12,534 nucleotides of DNA, from assembly GCA_964412555.1 (NCBI GenBank), contig CAYPPG010000118.1, positions 1 to 12,534 of the forward strand, in the 5' to 3' direction. The DNA comes from CAYPPG01 sp964412555 (GTDB lineage: Bacteria > Hinthialibacterota > Hinthialibacteria > Hinthialibacterales > Hinthialibacteraceae). Made by a program: the position numbers and the translations under genes. The notes beneath the pieces were generated by a model. It was given only the letters and a program-made list of their open reading frames with translations. It was not told the origin of the DNA and ran no database searches. Of the stretch, positions 1 through 7,690 are shown piece by piece (position 1 is the first letter of the stretch; each line of letters opens with the position of its first letter).

Positions 1-829
1 GCTGTAACAGTATTTCAGATGAAATTCAAAACGGGACTTTTTACCGGGCCGTCTTGTATTACTTGTTTTCTTTATCCTGGCTCACTTACTCCATGAAAGA
101 AATGTATTTATATTCTTTATTGATGTTATTGTGGGATCAATGGGTATCCTAGTAGCTATCCTCACTTTTTCACGCGCGGCGTGGGTGGTTCTTGGGGTAG
201 GTATTACTATACTTTTATTGCAATATCTAATCACTGCTCTCTATCTGGCTGAGATAAAACAATTTTATATTGTTCCACTGACAAACTTTTTTGTTGTTGG
301 AACTTTAGTTGTACTATTATTGAGTTGTAATAGTGTGAATATTGAAACAAAATTTCGCAAGGAACTAAATCTTTTAGAATATCGTTATTCGTATGCGTTA
401 AGTGACCCAACTTTGAGTGGAAGAATACATATTTGGCATAGTGCGCTAGAAAAGATTTTTGAAAGTCCGTTATGGGGATATGGATTTATTCCATTCACCG
501 ATGATCGATTTATGGTCAAAACAGGTGGTTACAATACACCACATCAACAGTACTTGGAAATTTGGTACAAAAGTGGTCTGATTGGATTGATTGTATTTTG
601 GTTATTTTTTTTGCAACTATTAAAAATAGCGATATTAAATTTATTTTCTGTTGACACATATAAGAGAAAAATCTCTTTTTTTATCTATGTTGCAATAATT
701 GGTATAAGTATAGGCAACTTCTCACAGCCTAATATAACATATTCAATAACAAGTAATGTATTGTTCGCAAGTTTGGCTTATTATAAGATTGTATTCGAAA
801 AGTTGCGTATCGTTGCACGTGTAAAATGA
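1..829 (+). CDS. O-antigen polymerase/ligase-like membrane protein (Wzy_C type), 5'-partial, probable frameshift
   Basis: This is the C-terminal part of a polytopic inner-membrane protein of the Wzy/WaaL O-antigen polymerase-ligase superfamily, which polymerises or transfers lipid-linked glycan repeats on the periplasmic side. The reading frame ending at 829 is open from position 23. It shows two hydrophobic helices, one containing TFSRAAW, then a soluble loop with SGRIHIWHSAL and NTPHQQYLEIW followed directly by another helix (SGLIGLIVFW) and a last hydrophobic stretch. This order (SGR..W, H..YL, GLIGL) is typical of Wzy_C proteins. The frame has no ATG/GTG/TTG start until GTG at 131, which lies inside a membrane segment. 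A stop (TGA, 20-22) closes the frame upstream, while frame 1 reads FKTGLFTGP over about 25-51, which resembles the motif usually found just before this helix. I infer a one-base frameshift, natural or a sequencing error, at about 48-62. The gene begins outside the window. Family assignment is fairly sure; polymerase versus ligase cannot be decided. Confidence 0.75.
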
Positions 830-904
830 AGATTTAGTTTACTAGACGATAGAATATAATTACCCCATCTATAGGAAAAATAAGTATTTGTTAAAAACAT
901 TATA

Positions 905-932
905 TTGTAAGAAAAATTAAATATGTTATATA
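905..932 (+). promoter_or_regulatory. Candidate sigma70-type promoter
   Basis: TTGTAA (905-910) and TATATA (927-932) are separated by 16 bases and lie 25 bases before the ATG at 958, within a 128-base gap that holds no gene. The gap is extremely AT-rich, so such boxes arise easily by chance. The call rests only on box match and position. Confidence 0.3.
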
Positions 933-957
933 AAAACAAAAAACAGAAAAAATAAAT

Positions 958-2028
958 ATGATAAAAGTGTCAATTGTCGGTGCAATACCTCCGCCTGTCG
1001 GTGGAATTTCTACTTATATATATCGTTTTTGTAATGTATGCGCGCATATGATTGATGAAGTGATTGATTTATATCCATCTGATAATAAATTATTCATGAC
1101 TGATTTGAATATCCGCCATTCGGTTTGTCCAAGGAATATTCTCAGAGTTCCATGGCTTTATATGAAGATACTATTGTCGAAGAGTGAGATCATCTATTTC
1201 AATTTCTCAGCCCCCTTTTCCTTGATACTATGTAAAATTCTACCAAAGAGATACGCTAAATGGTACTTGTTGCTCCATCATGGTGAACTTGAAGGCAGGT
1301 ATAACGAATATAGCACACTTGTGAGATATGTGATTAAATCATCTATAAAAAGATTCGATCGTGTATTCTATATCAATCAGAAACAACAAGAGTTTTATAA
1401 AAATAAGTTATATTTGGATACAATAAAACTTGTAAATAGAAACAGCTACGTTCCTCCTTTACTAGGAGATATAAAATGTTTCTCCACCATTCCATCTTAC
1501 ATTAAAAGTTTTCTGCAAACGTGCAAAGTTAACATTTTGTGTAGTGGATACGGACAACGCTATGGGCAGTATCATCGCTTATGCAAATATGTTTCTCACC
1601 GTCCAGACGTTGGTCTTATCATTTGCATTTACGGTACTCACGATGTTACTTATATGCGTATGCTTGAAACTTTTGATGCAAAATATTCAAATATTCTACT
1701 TGTACAGGAAGACCTTACGCAATCACAATTTCTTCGAATAATTCAACAGATTGATATATATGCTCGTACTCATTCGATTGATTCATTCGGAATTGCTACA
1801 GCTGACGCTACTATAATGGGTAAGATTGTTATCGCGACTGACGCATGTGAAAGGGAGCGTGGAATTTATGTATATTCCACAAACAATGATAAGGAATTGT
1901 ATTCATTGTTGGATGTGAGTATTACGAGTATTGCAAATAATACTCATGATGTTGACGATTACAAATATTCAATAATAGAAAGCCAAGAGGAGATAAGACG
2001 GACATATATTACTCTATTTTCCGATTAG
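958..2028 (+). CDS. GT-B glycosyltransferase, family 4-like
   Basis: A 356-residue predicted cytoplasmic or membrane-associated glycosyltransferase that should transfer a sugar from a nucleotide donor to a lipid-linked repeat unit. The N-terminus (MIKVSIVGAIPPPVGGIS, residues 1-18) has the beta-strand plus glycine-rich PPPVGGIS loop seen in many family 4 GT-B enzymes. The C-terminal half has the donor-site region DSFGIATAD then TIMGKIVIATD (275-295), where the usual E-x7-E pair appears as D275-x7-D283. Length is normal for the family. There is no signal peptide or convincing membrane helix. No Shine-Dalgarno is visible before ATG 958; only A-rich sequence precedes it. The gene is AT-rich like the Wzy-like gene upstream and unlike the four genes downstream, which suggests that the first two genes share an origin. 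Donor and acceptor sugars cannot be read from the sequence. Confidence 0.8.
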   Translation: MIKVSIVGAIPPPVGGISTYIYRFCNVCAHMIDEVIDLYPSDNKLFMTDLNIRHSVCPRNILRVPWLYMKILLSKSEIIYFNFSAPFSLILCKILPKRYAKWYLLLHHGELEGRYNEYSTLVRYVIKSSIKRFDRVFYINQKQQEFYKNKLYLDTIKLVNRNSYVPPLLGDIKCFSTIPSYIKSFLQTCKVNILCSGYGQRYGQYHRLCKYVSHRPDVGLIICIYGTHDVTYMRMLETFDAKYSNILLVQEDLTQSQFLRIIQQIDIYARTHSIDSFGIATADATIMGKIVIATDACERERGIYVYSTNNDKELYSLLDVSITSIANNTHDVDDYKYSIIESQEEIRRTYITLFSD

Positions 2029-2249
2029 GTATGTGATAGTATTCTTATTAACTGAATTTATATTCGTACAGTGTATTGTTAGGATGACAAATACACTAAT
2101 TCAAACTGTAAGATATAAATATAACTTGTTACTTATAATACGGTTCTTGCCCTTTTGCAAACAATCAAGTGTAAAAAAAGATAATTATGTAAATTTTGCG
2201 AGTAATTTGTACTACTGTCGAACAATATATAAATTGTAGATATGCTTTC
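2029..2249. other. AT-rich intergenic region at a composition boundary
   Basis: No gene can be supported in these 221 bases. They hold a stem-loop at 2070-2097, an isolated TATAAT (2134-2139) without a good -35 box, and a TTGCAA (2155-2160) with GATAAT (2180-2185) at a long 19-base spacing. One of these could drive the four-gene block starting at 2250. Sequence to the left is visibly more AT-rich than sequence to the right. A short in-frame upstream extension of the next gene from TTG 2196 exists but adds 18 residues unlike its family. Confidence 0.5.
2070..2097 (+). terminator. Stem-loop downstream of the glycosyltransferase gene
   Basis: AGTGTATT (2070-2077) pairs perfectly with AATACACT (2090-2097). 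The stem extends by GT/AC across a single bulged A, and the loop is TAGGATG. It starts 41 bases after the stop at 2028. There is no T-run after the stem, so it is at best a weak intrinsic terminator. It could equally be an attenuator, an mRNA-stabilising 3' end or an operator. Confidence 0.3.
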
Positions 2250-4391
2250 ATGAAACAAATTCTCCAGGAACTGAACCGAGGAACAATTGATTTGATTGAA
2301 TTGCCATGTCCGTCTCTGAAGCCGAAACATCTACTCATTAGAACTGAGTATAGCCTCGTTTCCCCCGGTACTGAGCGGATGCTTGTAGAATTCGGGAAAT
2401 CCAATCTTCTCAGTAAGGCTCGCAAGCAACCAGAAAAAGTCCGCATGGTGTGTGATAAAATCAAAACGGATGGATTGTATACCACAATGGACGCGGTCCG
2501 TAGCAAATTAGATGAACCGCTGGCCTTGGGGTATTCAAATGTTGGTGTTGTCCTGGATGTGGGAGAAGGTGTAGAGGAGTTCGCGAAAGGTGATCGAGTC
2601 CTCTCAAATGGTCCACACGCTGAAGTAGTGTGTGCTCCCAAGAATCTTTGTGCTCGAATTCCTGGCTCGGTATCTCCGGAATCAGCTGTTTTTGGGATTA
2701 TCGGTTCAATTGCTTTACAGGGGATTCGTTTGGCTTCTCCTACTCTAGGTGAGACTTTTGTTGTTACGGGGCTAGGCCTCATCGGCCTTCTGACTGTTCA
2801 ACTTCTGCGGGCTAATGGCTGTCAGGTGTTGGGGATTGATGTCGATGCTTCGCGTCTAAGCCTTGCACAAAAATTTGGTGCAGAAATTGTCGATATATCG
2901 AGAGGTGAAGATCCCATTGCTGCCGCGGAAGCTTTTACGAAAGGTAGAGGTGTGGATGGGGTGCTGATTACAGCAGCGACGAAGAGCAACGAACCGGTCC
3001 ATCAGGCTGCGCTAATGTGCCGAAAACGCGGTCGGATTATTTTAGTGGGTGTGACAGGTCTTCAACTTAATCGCTCGGACTTCTATGAAAAAGAATTGAC
3101 ATTCCAGGTATCATGTTCGTATGGACCTGGTCGATATGATCCGAAGTATGAAGACCAAGGTCATGATTACCCAATCGGATACGTACGATGGACTGAAAAA
3201 CGGAATTTTGAGGCTATACTTGACCAGTTTGCCAGGGGTACTCTTCGTGCAGATGAACTAATCTCACATCGATTCCCATTTAGTGAAGTCCAACAAGCGT
3301 ATTCTCTTTTAGCAAGCGATGAACCATCTTTGGGGATTCTTCTTGAGTATGAGAAAACTACTGACAAACCAAGCTCGGATTTGATGCTTACTACGGTCCA
3401 GCGTGTATCTGGCGAGCGAGTGAGCTTAGATGCGTCAGAACCGGTTGTCGGATTTGTTGGTGCGGGAAATTTCGCCAGCAGGATTTTGATGCCAGCATTC
3501 AAAAAATCCGGTGCGGCTCTTGAGATGTTATGCACTTCGGGCAGCGCTTCGACCGCACATTATGGCAGGAAATTTGATTTTTCCGTTCTAACGACAGATC
3601 CTTCGAGTATCTTTGCGGATGACCGGATCAATACCGTAGTCATTGCCACACGCCATGACAGTCATGCGCGTCTTGTCTGTCAGGCCCTTCAGGCGGGAAA
3701 ACACGTATTTGTAGAAAAACCTCTTGCGTTAACGCAGGAAGAACTTGATGAAATCCAATCGGTTTATGTATCAAACCTCAAAAATGGTTCTGGACAAACC
3801 TTGATGGTGGGATTTAACCGTCGATTTGCCAAACTCACACAGCAAATGAAGGGTCTCCTTAATCGTGTAAAAGAACCAAAATCCTTTGTACTGACTGTGA
3901 ACGCAGGCATGATTCCATCAAATCATTGGACGCAAGATCGCAACGTTGGAGGGGGTAGAATCATCGGAGAGGCCTGCCATTTCATCGATTTACTCCGTTT
4001 TCTAGTGGGACACAAAATCACGGATTTTCACACTTCTTACATGGGGGGGGATTTGTTGAAAGACAAGGCGATGATCACGCTTTATTTCGCAGATGGTTCC
4101 ATCGGTGCAATTCATTACCTTGCTAATGGGCATAAATCCTTTCCGAAAGAGCGTTTAGAGGTGTTTTGTGGAGGTCGTGTGCTTCAATTGGATAATTTCC
4201 GCAAACTCCGCGGTTTTGGATGGCCTGGATTTAAGAAAATGAATCTTTGGCGTCAAGATAAGGGACATTTTGATGAAGTCCAAGCCTTCTTGAATGCTGT
4301 GAAAAACGGGGTTGATTCCCCTATACCGTTTGAAGAAATTTGTGAAGTGACCAAGGTGACACTTGAGGTAGCGAACGGTTCTCAATCCTAA
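2250..4391 (+). CDS. Bi-domain oxidoreductase: MDR/alcohol-dehydrogenase-like half fused to Gfo/Idh/MocA half
   Basis: A predicted cytoplasmic NAD(P)-dependent enzyme of 713 residues, likely acting on a sugar or nucleotide sugar. The first half (about 1-370) is a medium-chain dehydrogenase: a GroES-like fold, then a Rossmann motif GLGLIG (174-179). The second half (about 398-713) is Gfo/Idh/MocA-like: GAGNFA (404-409), VEKP (488-491) and the GEACHFIDLLRFLVG substrate-domain segment (573-587). Where zinc MDR enzymes carry Cys and the GHE motif, this protein reads SLVSPGTER and GYSNVG. No four-cysteine structural-zinc loop is visible, so the MDR half appears zinc-free. ATG 2250 is preferred over TTG 2196 because family proteins begin near MKQ; neither start has a clear Shine-Dalgarno. 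It opens the block with the epimerase, heparinase-like protein and GT4. Proteins of this architecture are repeatedly found in polysaccharide clusters, but the reaction is not established. A run of eight G lies at 4043-4050. Confidence 0.88.
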   Translation: MKQILQELNRGTIDLIELPCPSLKPKHLLIRTEYSLVSPGTERMLVEFGKSNLLSKARKQPEKVRMVCDKIKTDGLYTTMDAVRSKLDEPLALGYSNVGVVLDVGEGVEEFAKGDRVLSNGPHAEVVCAPKNLCARIPGSVSPESAVFGIIGSIALQGIRLASPTLGETFVVTGLGLIGLLTVQLLRANGCQVLGIDVDASRLSLAQKFGAEIVDISRGEDPIAAAEAFTKGRGVDGVLITAATKSNEPVHQAALMCRKRGRIILVGVTGLQLNRSDFYEKELTFQVSCSYGPGRYDPKYEDQGHDYPIGYVRWTEKRNFEAILDQFARGTLRADELISHRFPFSEVQQAYSLLASDEPSLGILLEYEKTTDKPSSDLMLTTVQRVSGERVSLDASEPVVGFVGAGNFASRILMPAFKKSGAALEMLCTSGSASTAHYGRKFDFSVLTTDPSSIFADDRINTVVIATRHDSHARLVCQALQAGKHVFVEKPLALTQEELDEIQSVYVSNLKNGSGQTLMVGFNRRFAKLTQQMKGLLNRVKEPKSFVLTVNAGMIPSNHWTQDRNVGGGRIIGEACHFIDLLRFLVGHKITDFHTSYMGGDLLKDKAMITLYFADGSIGAIHYLANGHKSFPKERLEVFCGGRVLQLDNFRKLRGFGWPGFKKMNLWRQDKGHFDEVQAFLNAVKNGVDSPIPFEEICEVTKVTLEVANGSQS
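4043..4050 (+). repeat. G8 homopolymer inside the oxidoreductase gene
   Basis: Eight consecutive G encode part of MGGD within the Gfo/Idh/MocA half. A one-base slip would truncate the protein before its C-terminus. The reading frame is intact here. Slip-driven on/off switching is an inference; poly-G tracts in surface-glycan genes are known contingency loci in several bacteria. Confidence 0.9.
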
Positions 4392-4414
4392 AAGAATAGT
4401 CTAGCCTTAATCTT

Positions 4415-5506
4415 ATGTGTATATTACATGTTGTCGGTGCCCGGCCCAATTTTATGAAAGTTGCTCCTGTCATGAGTTCCTTTCAGAAGCGGAATGGTGT
4501 CATGCAAACGCTTGTTCATACGGGGCAGCATTACGATCACAATATGTCAATGCTTTTTTTTGACCAGCTGGAAATTCCTAAGCCCGATATCAACCTTGAG
4601 GTCGGATCCGGTTCCCACGCAGTGCAAATGGCTCAGATCATGTTGCGGATGGAAAAGACATTGCTAGATTATTCACCCGATTGGGTGTTGGTTTATGGAG
4701 ATGTCAATTCGACAGTTGCCACGTCGCTAGTGTGCGCAAAACTGGGAATACCGTTAGCTCACGTCGAAGCAGGTCTCCGTTCGTTCGACCGCACAATGCC
4801 TGAAGAAATTAACCGTCTAGTGACAGATCAACTTGCGGATTTGCTTTTAACACCGTCTCCTGACGCCAACGAAAACCTGATGCGAGAAGGAATTTCTCAG
4901 GAAAAGATTCATCTGGTCGGCAATGTTATGATTGACACTTTGATTCGTCTTCTTCCAAACGCTGAGATACTTTGGGAAAACGGTAAGATACACAATCTCA
5001 CTAACGATAGACCGTATGGTCTCGTTACTTTGCATCGGCCCTCAAACGTAGATGATCCATCGAGAATTTCCTCCATTATTGAAGTCCTGGATGGAATAAG
5101 TGAAGAACTTATTGTCCTTTTTCCTGTTCATCCGCGAACGCGTGAACGTTTTCGAATGTATGACATAGAACCAAAAAACGAGCGTTTGTGCTTGGTTGAT
5201 CCACTTGGCTACCTTGAATTTCTAGCACTGCAACGGCACGCGACTTTTGTACTTACCGATTCGGGTGGCATTCAGGAAGAGACAACTTATCTGGGCGTTC
5301 CTTGTCTAACCCTTCGTGAGAATACAGAGCGGCCTGTCACTGTGACAATGGGAACGAACATTCTTGTCGGCGCGGATCTAGATTCTTTAAAACATCAAGT
5401 GAATGAGATTCTGAATGGAAATCCTAAACTAGGTTCAATCCCTCCCCTTTGGGACGGTAAGGCGGGAGACCGAATCGCCGAAGCAATACTCAATTCATCA
5501 TCATAA
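4415..5506 (+). CDS. wecB: UDP-N-acetylglucosamine 2-epimerase (non-hydrolysing)
   Basis: A 363-residue cytoplasmic enzyme that interconverts UDP-GlcNAc and UDP-ManNAc, the precursor of ManNAc or ManNAcA residues in surface glycans. The N-terminus has HVVGARPNFMKVAP (5-18). Further motifs are HTGQHYD (35-41), YGDVNST (94-100, with D96), HVEAGLRS (116-123, with E118), PEEINR (129-134, with E131), TLHRPSNVD (205-213, with H207), PVHPRTR (237-243) and DSGGIQEE (282-289). These match the catalytic and UDP-binding positions of the WecB/MnaA family, and the length is normal. The GARPNFMK start argues for WecB rather than the FnlC/WbjD branch, whose N-terminus differs. The gene follows the oxidoreductase by 23 bases and precedes the heparinase-like gene by 3 bases, so cotranscription is likely. 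No Shine-Dalgarno is evident before ATG 4415. No UDP-ManNAc dehydrogenase (wecC) is in the window. A T8 run (4554-4561) lies in the gene. Confidence 0.93.
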   Translation: MCILHVVGARPNFMKVAPVMSSFQKRNGVMQTLVHTGQHYDHNMSMLFFDQLEIPKPDINLEVGSGSHAVQMAQIMLRMEKTLLDYSPDWVLVYGDVNSTVATSLVCAKLGIPLAHVEAGLRSFDRTMPEEINRLVTDQLADLLLTPSPDANENLMREGISQEKIHLVGNVMIDTLIRLLPNAEILWENGKIHNLTNDRPYGLVTLHRPSNVDDPSRISSIIEVLDGISEELIVLFPVHPRTRERFRMYDIEPKNERLCLVDPLGYLEFLALQRHATFVLTDSGGIQEETTYLGVPCLTLRENTERPVTVTMGTNILVGADLDSLKHQVNEILNGNPKLGSIPPLWDGKAGDRIAEAILNSSS

Positions 5507-5509
5507 TTC

Positions 5510-7690
5510 ATGCTTAGACGCCGGATTGCGTTCGTATACTACCTACTCCGTTACTTTGGTCCCAAGTGGCTATTCGGAAGACTTTTTTACATTATTCGTT
5601 TACGTCTTGGAATTTGCCGATATCAAATTCCTTCCTGTGATTGGGAATCGAAACCTCTAACAGATTTTATTCACGATGAATCTCTATACGATTCGTTGAG
5701 ATATTTTGAATATCGGCGAGCTTCTTGTCACCGTTTTTTTTTCAACATATCTGATAGAACCACTTATCAATCGCTTCTTGTTAAGTGGGACAAAAACAAT
5801 GTATCGCCTATCCAAGTGTCAGATCGGATTGAGCATGGGGAATTTGAATACTTTGGGCATAAAGCCGTATCAGTTGGATTTCCACCAAACTGGCACAAGA
5901 ATGTTTTTACTGGACAATTGGTTTCTGGGAACGTTCATTGGAGTCAGATCGGTGATTTTGAGTATGGTGATATAAAAATAATTTGGGAACCGAACCGCTT
6001 TGGTTTTGTTTATACTCTTGTCCGCGCCTATTGGCGTACGGGTAATGAACGCTATGCGGAAATGTTTTGGGAATTGGTTGAAGACTGGCGAAAAAATAAT
6101 CCGCCGAACAAGGGTGTTAACTGGAAATGCGGACAAGAGATTAGTTTTCGCATTATGGCATGGTGTTTTGGTTTATATGGTTTTCTTGATGCAAAAGCAA
6201 CGACGCCGGAACGAGTTGTTTTTTTGACACAAATGATCGCTGTATCCGGCGAAAGAATTGAAAAGAATATCGCGTATGCTTTAAGCCAGCAGAATAATCA
6301 CGGTATGAGCGAGTCTCTTGGCTTATGGACTATCGGTCTTCTTTTTCCTGAATTTTCTTCGGCTCAAAGATGGTCGAGTAAAGGAAAGCAGATTCTTGAA
6401 AGATTAGCTGTTGAATTGATATATGAGGACGGTTCTTTTTCCCAGCATTCACTAAACTATCACCGCCTTATGCTGCATGTCTATTTGTGGTCGATGCGGC
6501 TGGGTGATATTTATAATGTTCCGTTGAGCAAGAAGGTAAAAGAGAGGATTCAGCACGCTACTGAATTTCTATATCAACTTCAAGATAGCGAGACCGGTCA
6601 GGTCCCAAATTACGGACAAAATGACGGTGCGTTGGTTCTGCCACTCAGTAACTGCGGCTATTCTGATTACCGCCCTATTCTGCAATCGTTGAGCTTCTAT
6701 TTTGACGAAAAAAAACGTTTTGATGATGGCCCATGGAACGAGGATCTTTTATGGTTATTTGGACTAGAGGCTATCAACTCCCAAATCAGTAAACAGGAAC
6801 GTACTGATCTCGCCGCTATTCATGGTGGATATTACACCCTTCGCACCGATGCTGGTTTTCTCTTTACACGATGCGCTTCCTATAAACATCGGCCTGGCCA
6901 GGCCGATATGCTGCATGTGGATATATGGTGGCGTGGCCTGAACATTGTAAAAGATGCGGGAACATACAGTTATAATTCACCTGGTGTTTGGGATAATCCT
7001 TATGCACATACCTATTATCACAACACTGTATCCGTAGATGGTCATAACCAGATGGATCGCATGAGTAAGTTCATGCGGTTTCCGTGGGCGAAAGGCAATG
7101 TTACTCGAAATCAGACCTCTACGAATGGATATTTGACTTACTGGGAAGGTGAGCACGATGGTTATAAGCGCCTCAAATATCCAGTCAAGCATAGGCGCGG
7201 CATTTTGCGCATTGGTTCTGAGCATTGGCTTGTTTGCGATTTCTTGGGAAGTAAGGGGGATCATGAATATCGGCTTCACTGGTTACTGTCTGATTTTCCT
7301 TATTCATTCGATCCTGAGAAAGAGTGTTTGATTGTAAAGACAGCGAAAGGCAATTATCGGTTACTGTTCCTAAGTAGCGTTAGATGTCTAGAGTTATCTC
7401 TTGTCCGGGCTGATGAAATTTGTCCCAAAGGCTGGTATTCACCTTGTTATAATTTACGAATGCCTGCTCTGTCTTTGGAGTATACTGTGAAAAGTGATTT
7501 TGTATTATTCTGTTCAGTATTTGGTCCCGATCCCTTGCAGGTGTCAATCAACGGTCATAATGGTCAAATTTGCACTCATGACTGGGAACTGGATTTTGAA
7601 ATGAAAGAAATAGAGGTTATTGAAAGCAGCCCCTTGGTAGCATCCACTTATCTATTTGGAACACTTCAAGATCGAATGGAAATCCATTAA
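5510..7690 (+). CDS. Heparinase II/III-family protein
   Basis: A 726-residue protein with the two-part architecture of heparinase II/III and alginate-lyase-like enzymes. An N-terminal alpha/alpha-toroid (about 90-420) includes WKCGQEISFR (205-214), QNNHGMSE (261-268) and SLNYHR (314-319). A C-terminal beta-sandwich (Hepar_II_III-like, about 435-650) includes RPGQADMLHVD (461-471), DAGTYSY (482-488) and HNTVSVDG (504-511). N263 and Y317 are candidates for the catalytic Asn and Tyr of the PL12/PL21 group. These enzymes cleave uronic-acid-containing polysaccharides by beta-elimination; the related dermatan-sulfate epimerase uses the same chemistry for C5 epimerisation. The N-terminus is basic and amphipathic and lacks a signal peptide with a cleavage site, so the protein seems cytoplasmic or membrane-attached. 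The start lies 3 bases after the epimerase stop and the stop abuts the next ATG, which suggests translational coupling. A biosynthetic tailoring role is more likely than catabolism, by inference. T9 (5734-5742) and A8 (6708-6715) runs are present. Confidence 0.87.
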   Translation: MLRRRIAFVYYLLRYFGPKWLFGRLFYIIRLRLGICRYQIPSCDWESKPLTDFIHDESLYDSLRYFEYRRASCHRFFFNISDRTTYQSLLVKWDKNNVSPIQVSDRIEHGEFEYFGHKAVSVGFPPNWHKNVFTGQLVSGNVHWSQIGDFEYGDIKIIWEPNRFGFVYTLVRAYWRTGNERYAEMFWELVEDWRKNNPPNKGVNWKCGQEISFRIMAWCFGLYGFLDAKATTPERVVFLTQMIAVSGERIEKNIAYALSQQNNHGMSESLGLWTIGLLFPEFSSAQRWSSKGKQILERLAVELIYEDGSFSQHSLNYHRLMLHVYLWSMRLGDIYNVPLSKKVKERIQHATEFLYQLQDSETGQVPNYGQNDGALVLPLSNCGYSDYRPILQSLSFYFDEKKRFDDGPWNEDLLWLFGLEAINSQISKQERTDLAAIHGGYYTLRTDAGFLFTRCASYKHRPGQADMLHVDIWWRGLNIVKDAGTYSYNSPGVWDNPYAHTYYHNTVSVDGHNQMDRMSKFMRFPWAKGNVTRNQTSTNGYLTYWEGEHDGYKRLKYPVKHRRGILRIGSEHWLVCDFLGSKGDHEYRLHWLLSDFPYSFDPEKECLIVKTAKGNYRLLFLSSVRCLELSLVRADEICPKGWYSPCYNLRMPALSLEYTVKSDFVLFCSVFGPDPLQVSINGHNGQICTHDWELDFEMKEIEVIESSPLVASTYLFGTLQDRMEIH
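6888..6907. repeat. Perfect 20-bp palindrome inside the heparinase-like gene
   Basis: ATCGGCCTGG is followed directly by its exact reverse complement CCAGGCCGAT. It encodes RPGQA within the conserved RPGQAD segment of the C-terminal domain. It is GC-rich against its surroundings and could extrude as a cruciform or be a protein-binding site; chance plus codon constraint is also possible. Confidence 0.9.

Noticed and set aside
1859..1880. Inverted repeat GTGGAAT...ATTCCAC
   Set aside because: A 7-base-arm repeat inside an AT-rich coding region is expected by chance and has no supporting context.
2033..2239. A 68-codon plus-strand open frame in the gap after the first glycosyltransferase
   Set aside because: Its composition simply mirrors AT-rich spacer, it has no ribosome-binding site or recognisable domain, and it contains the stem-loop at 2070-2097.
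2196..2249. Upstream TTG start adding 18 residues to the bi-domain oxidoreductase
   Set aside because: The extra residues do not resemble the family, there is no Shine-Dalgarno, and the fold begins at MKQILQ, coded from ATG 2250.
4415..5506. Calling the epimerase FnlC/WbjD because a WbuB-like GT lies in the same block
   Set aside because: The N-terminal motif GARPNFMK and the other motifs fit WecB, and the fnlA and fnlB partners are absent from the window.
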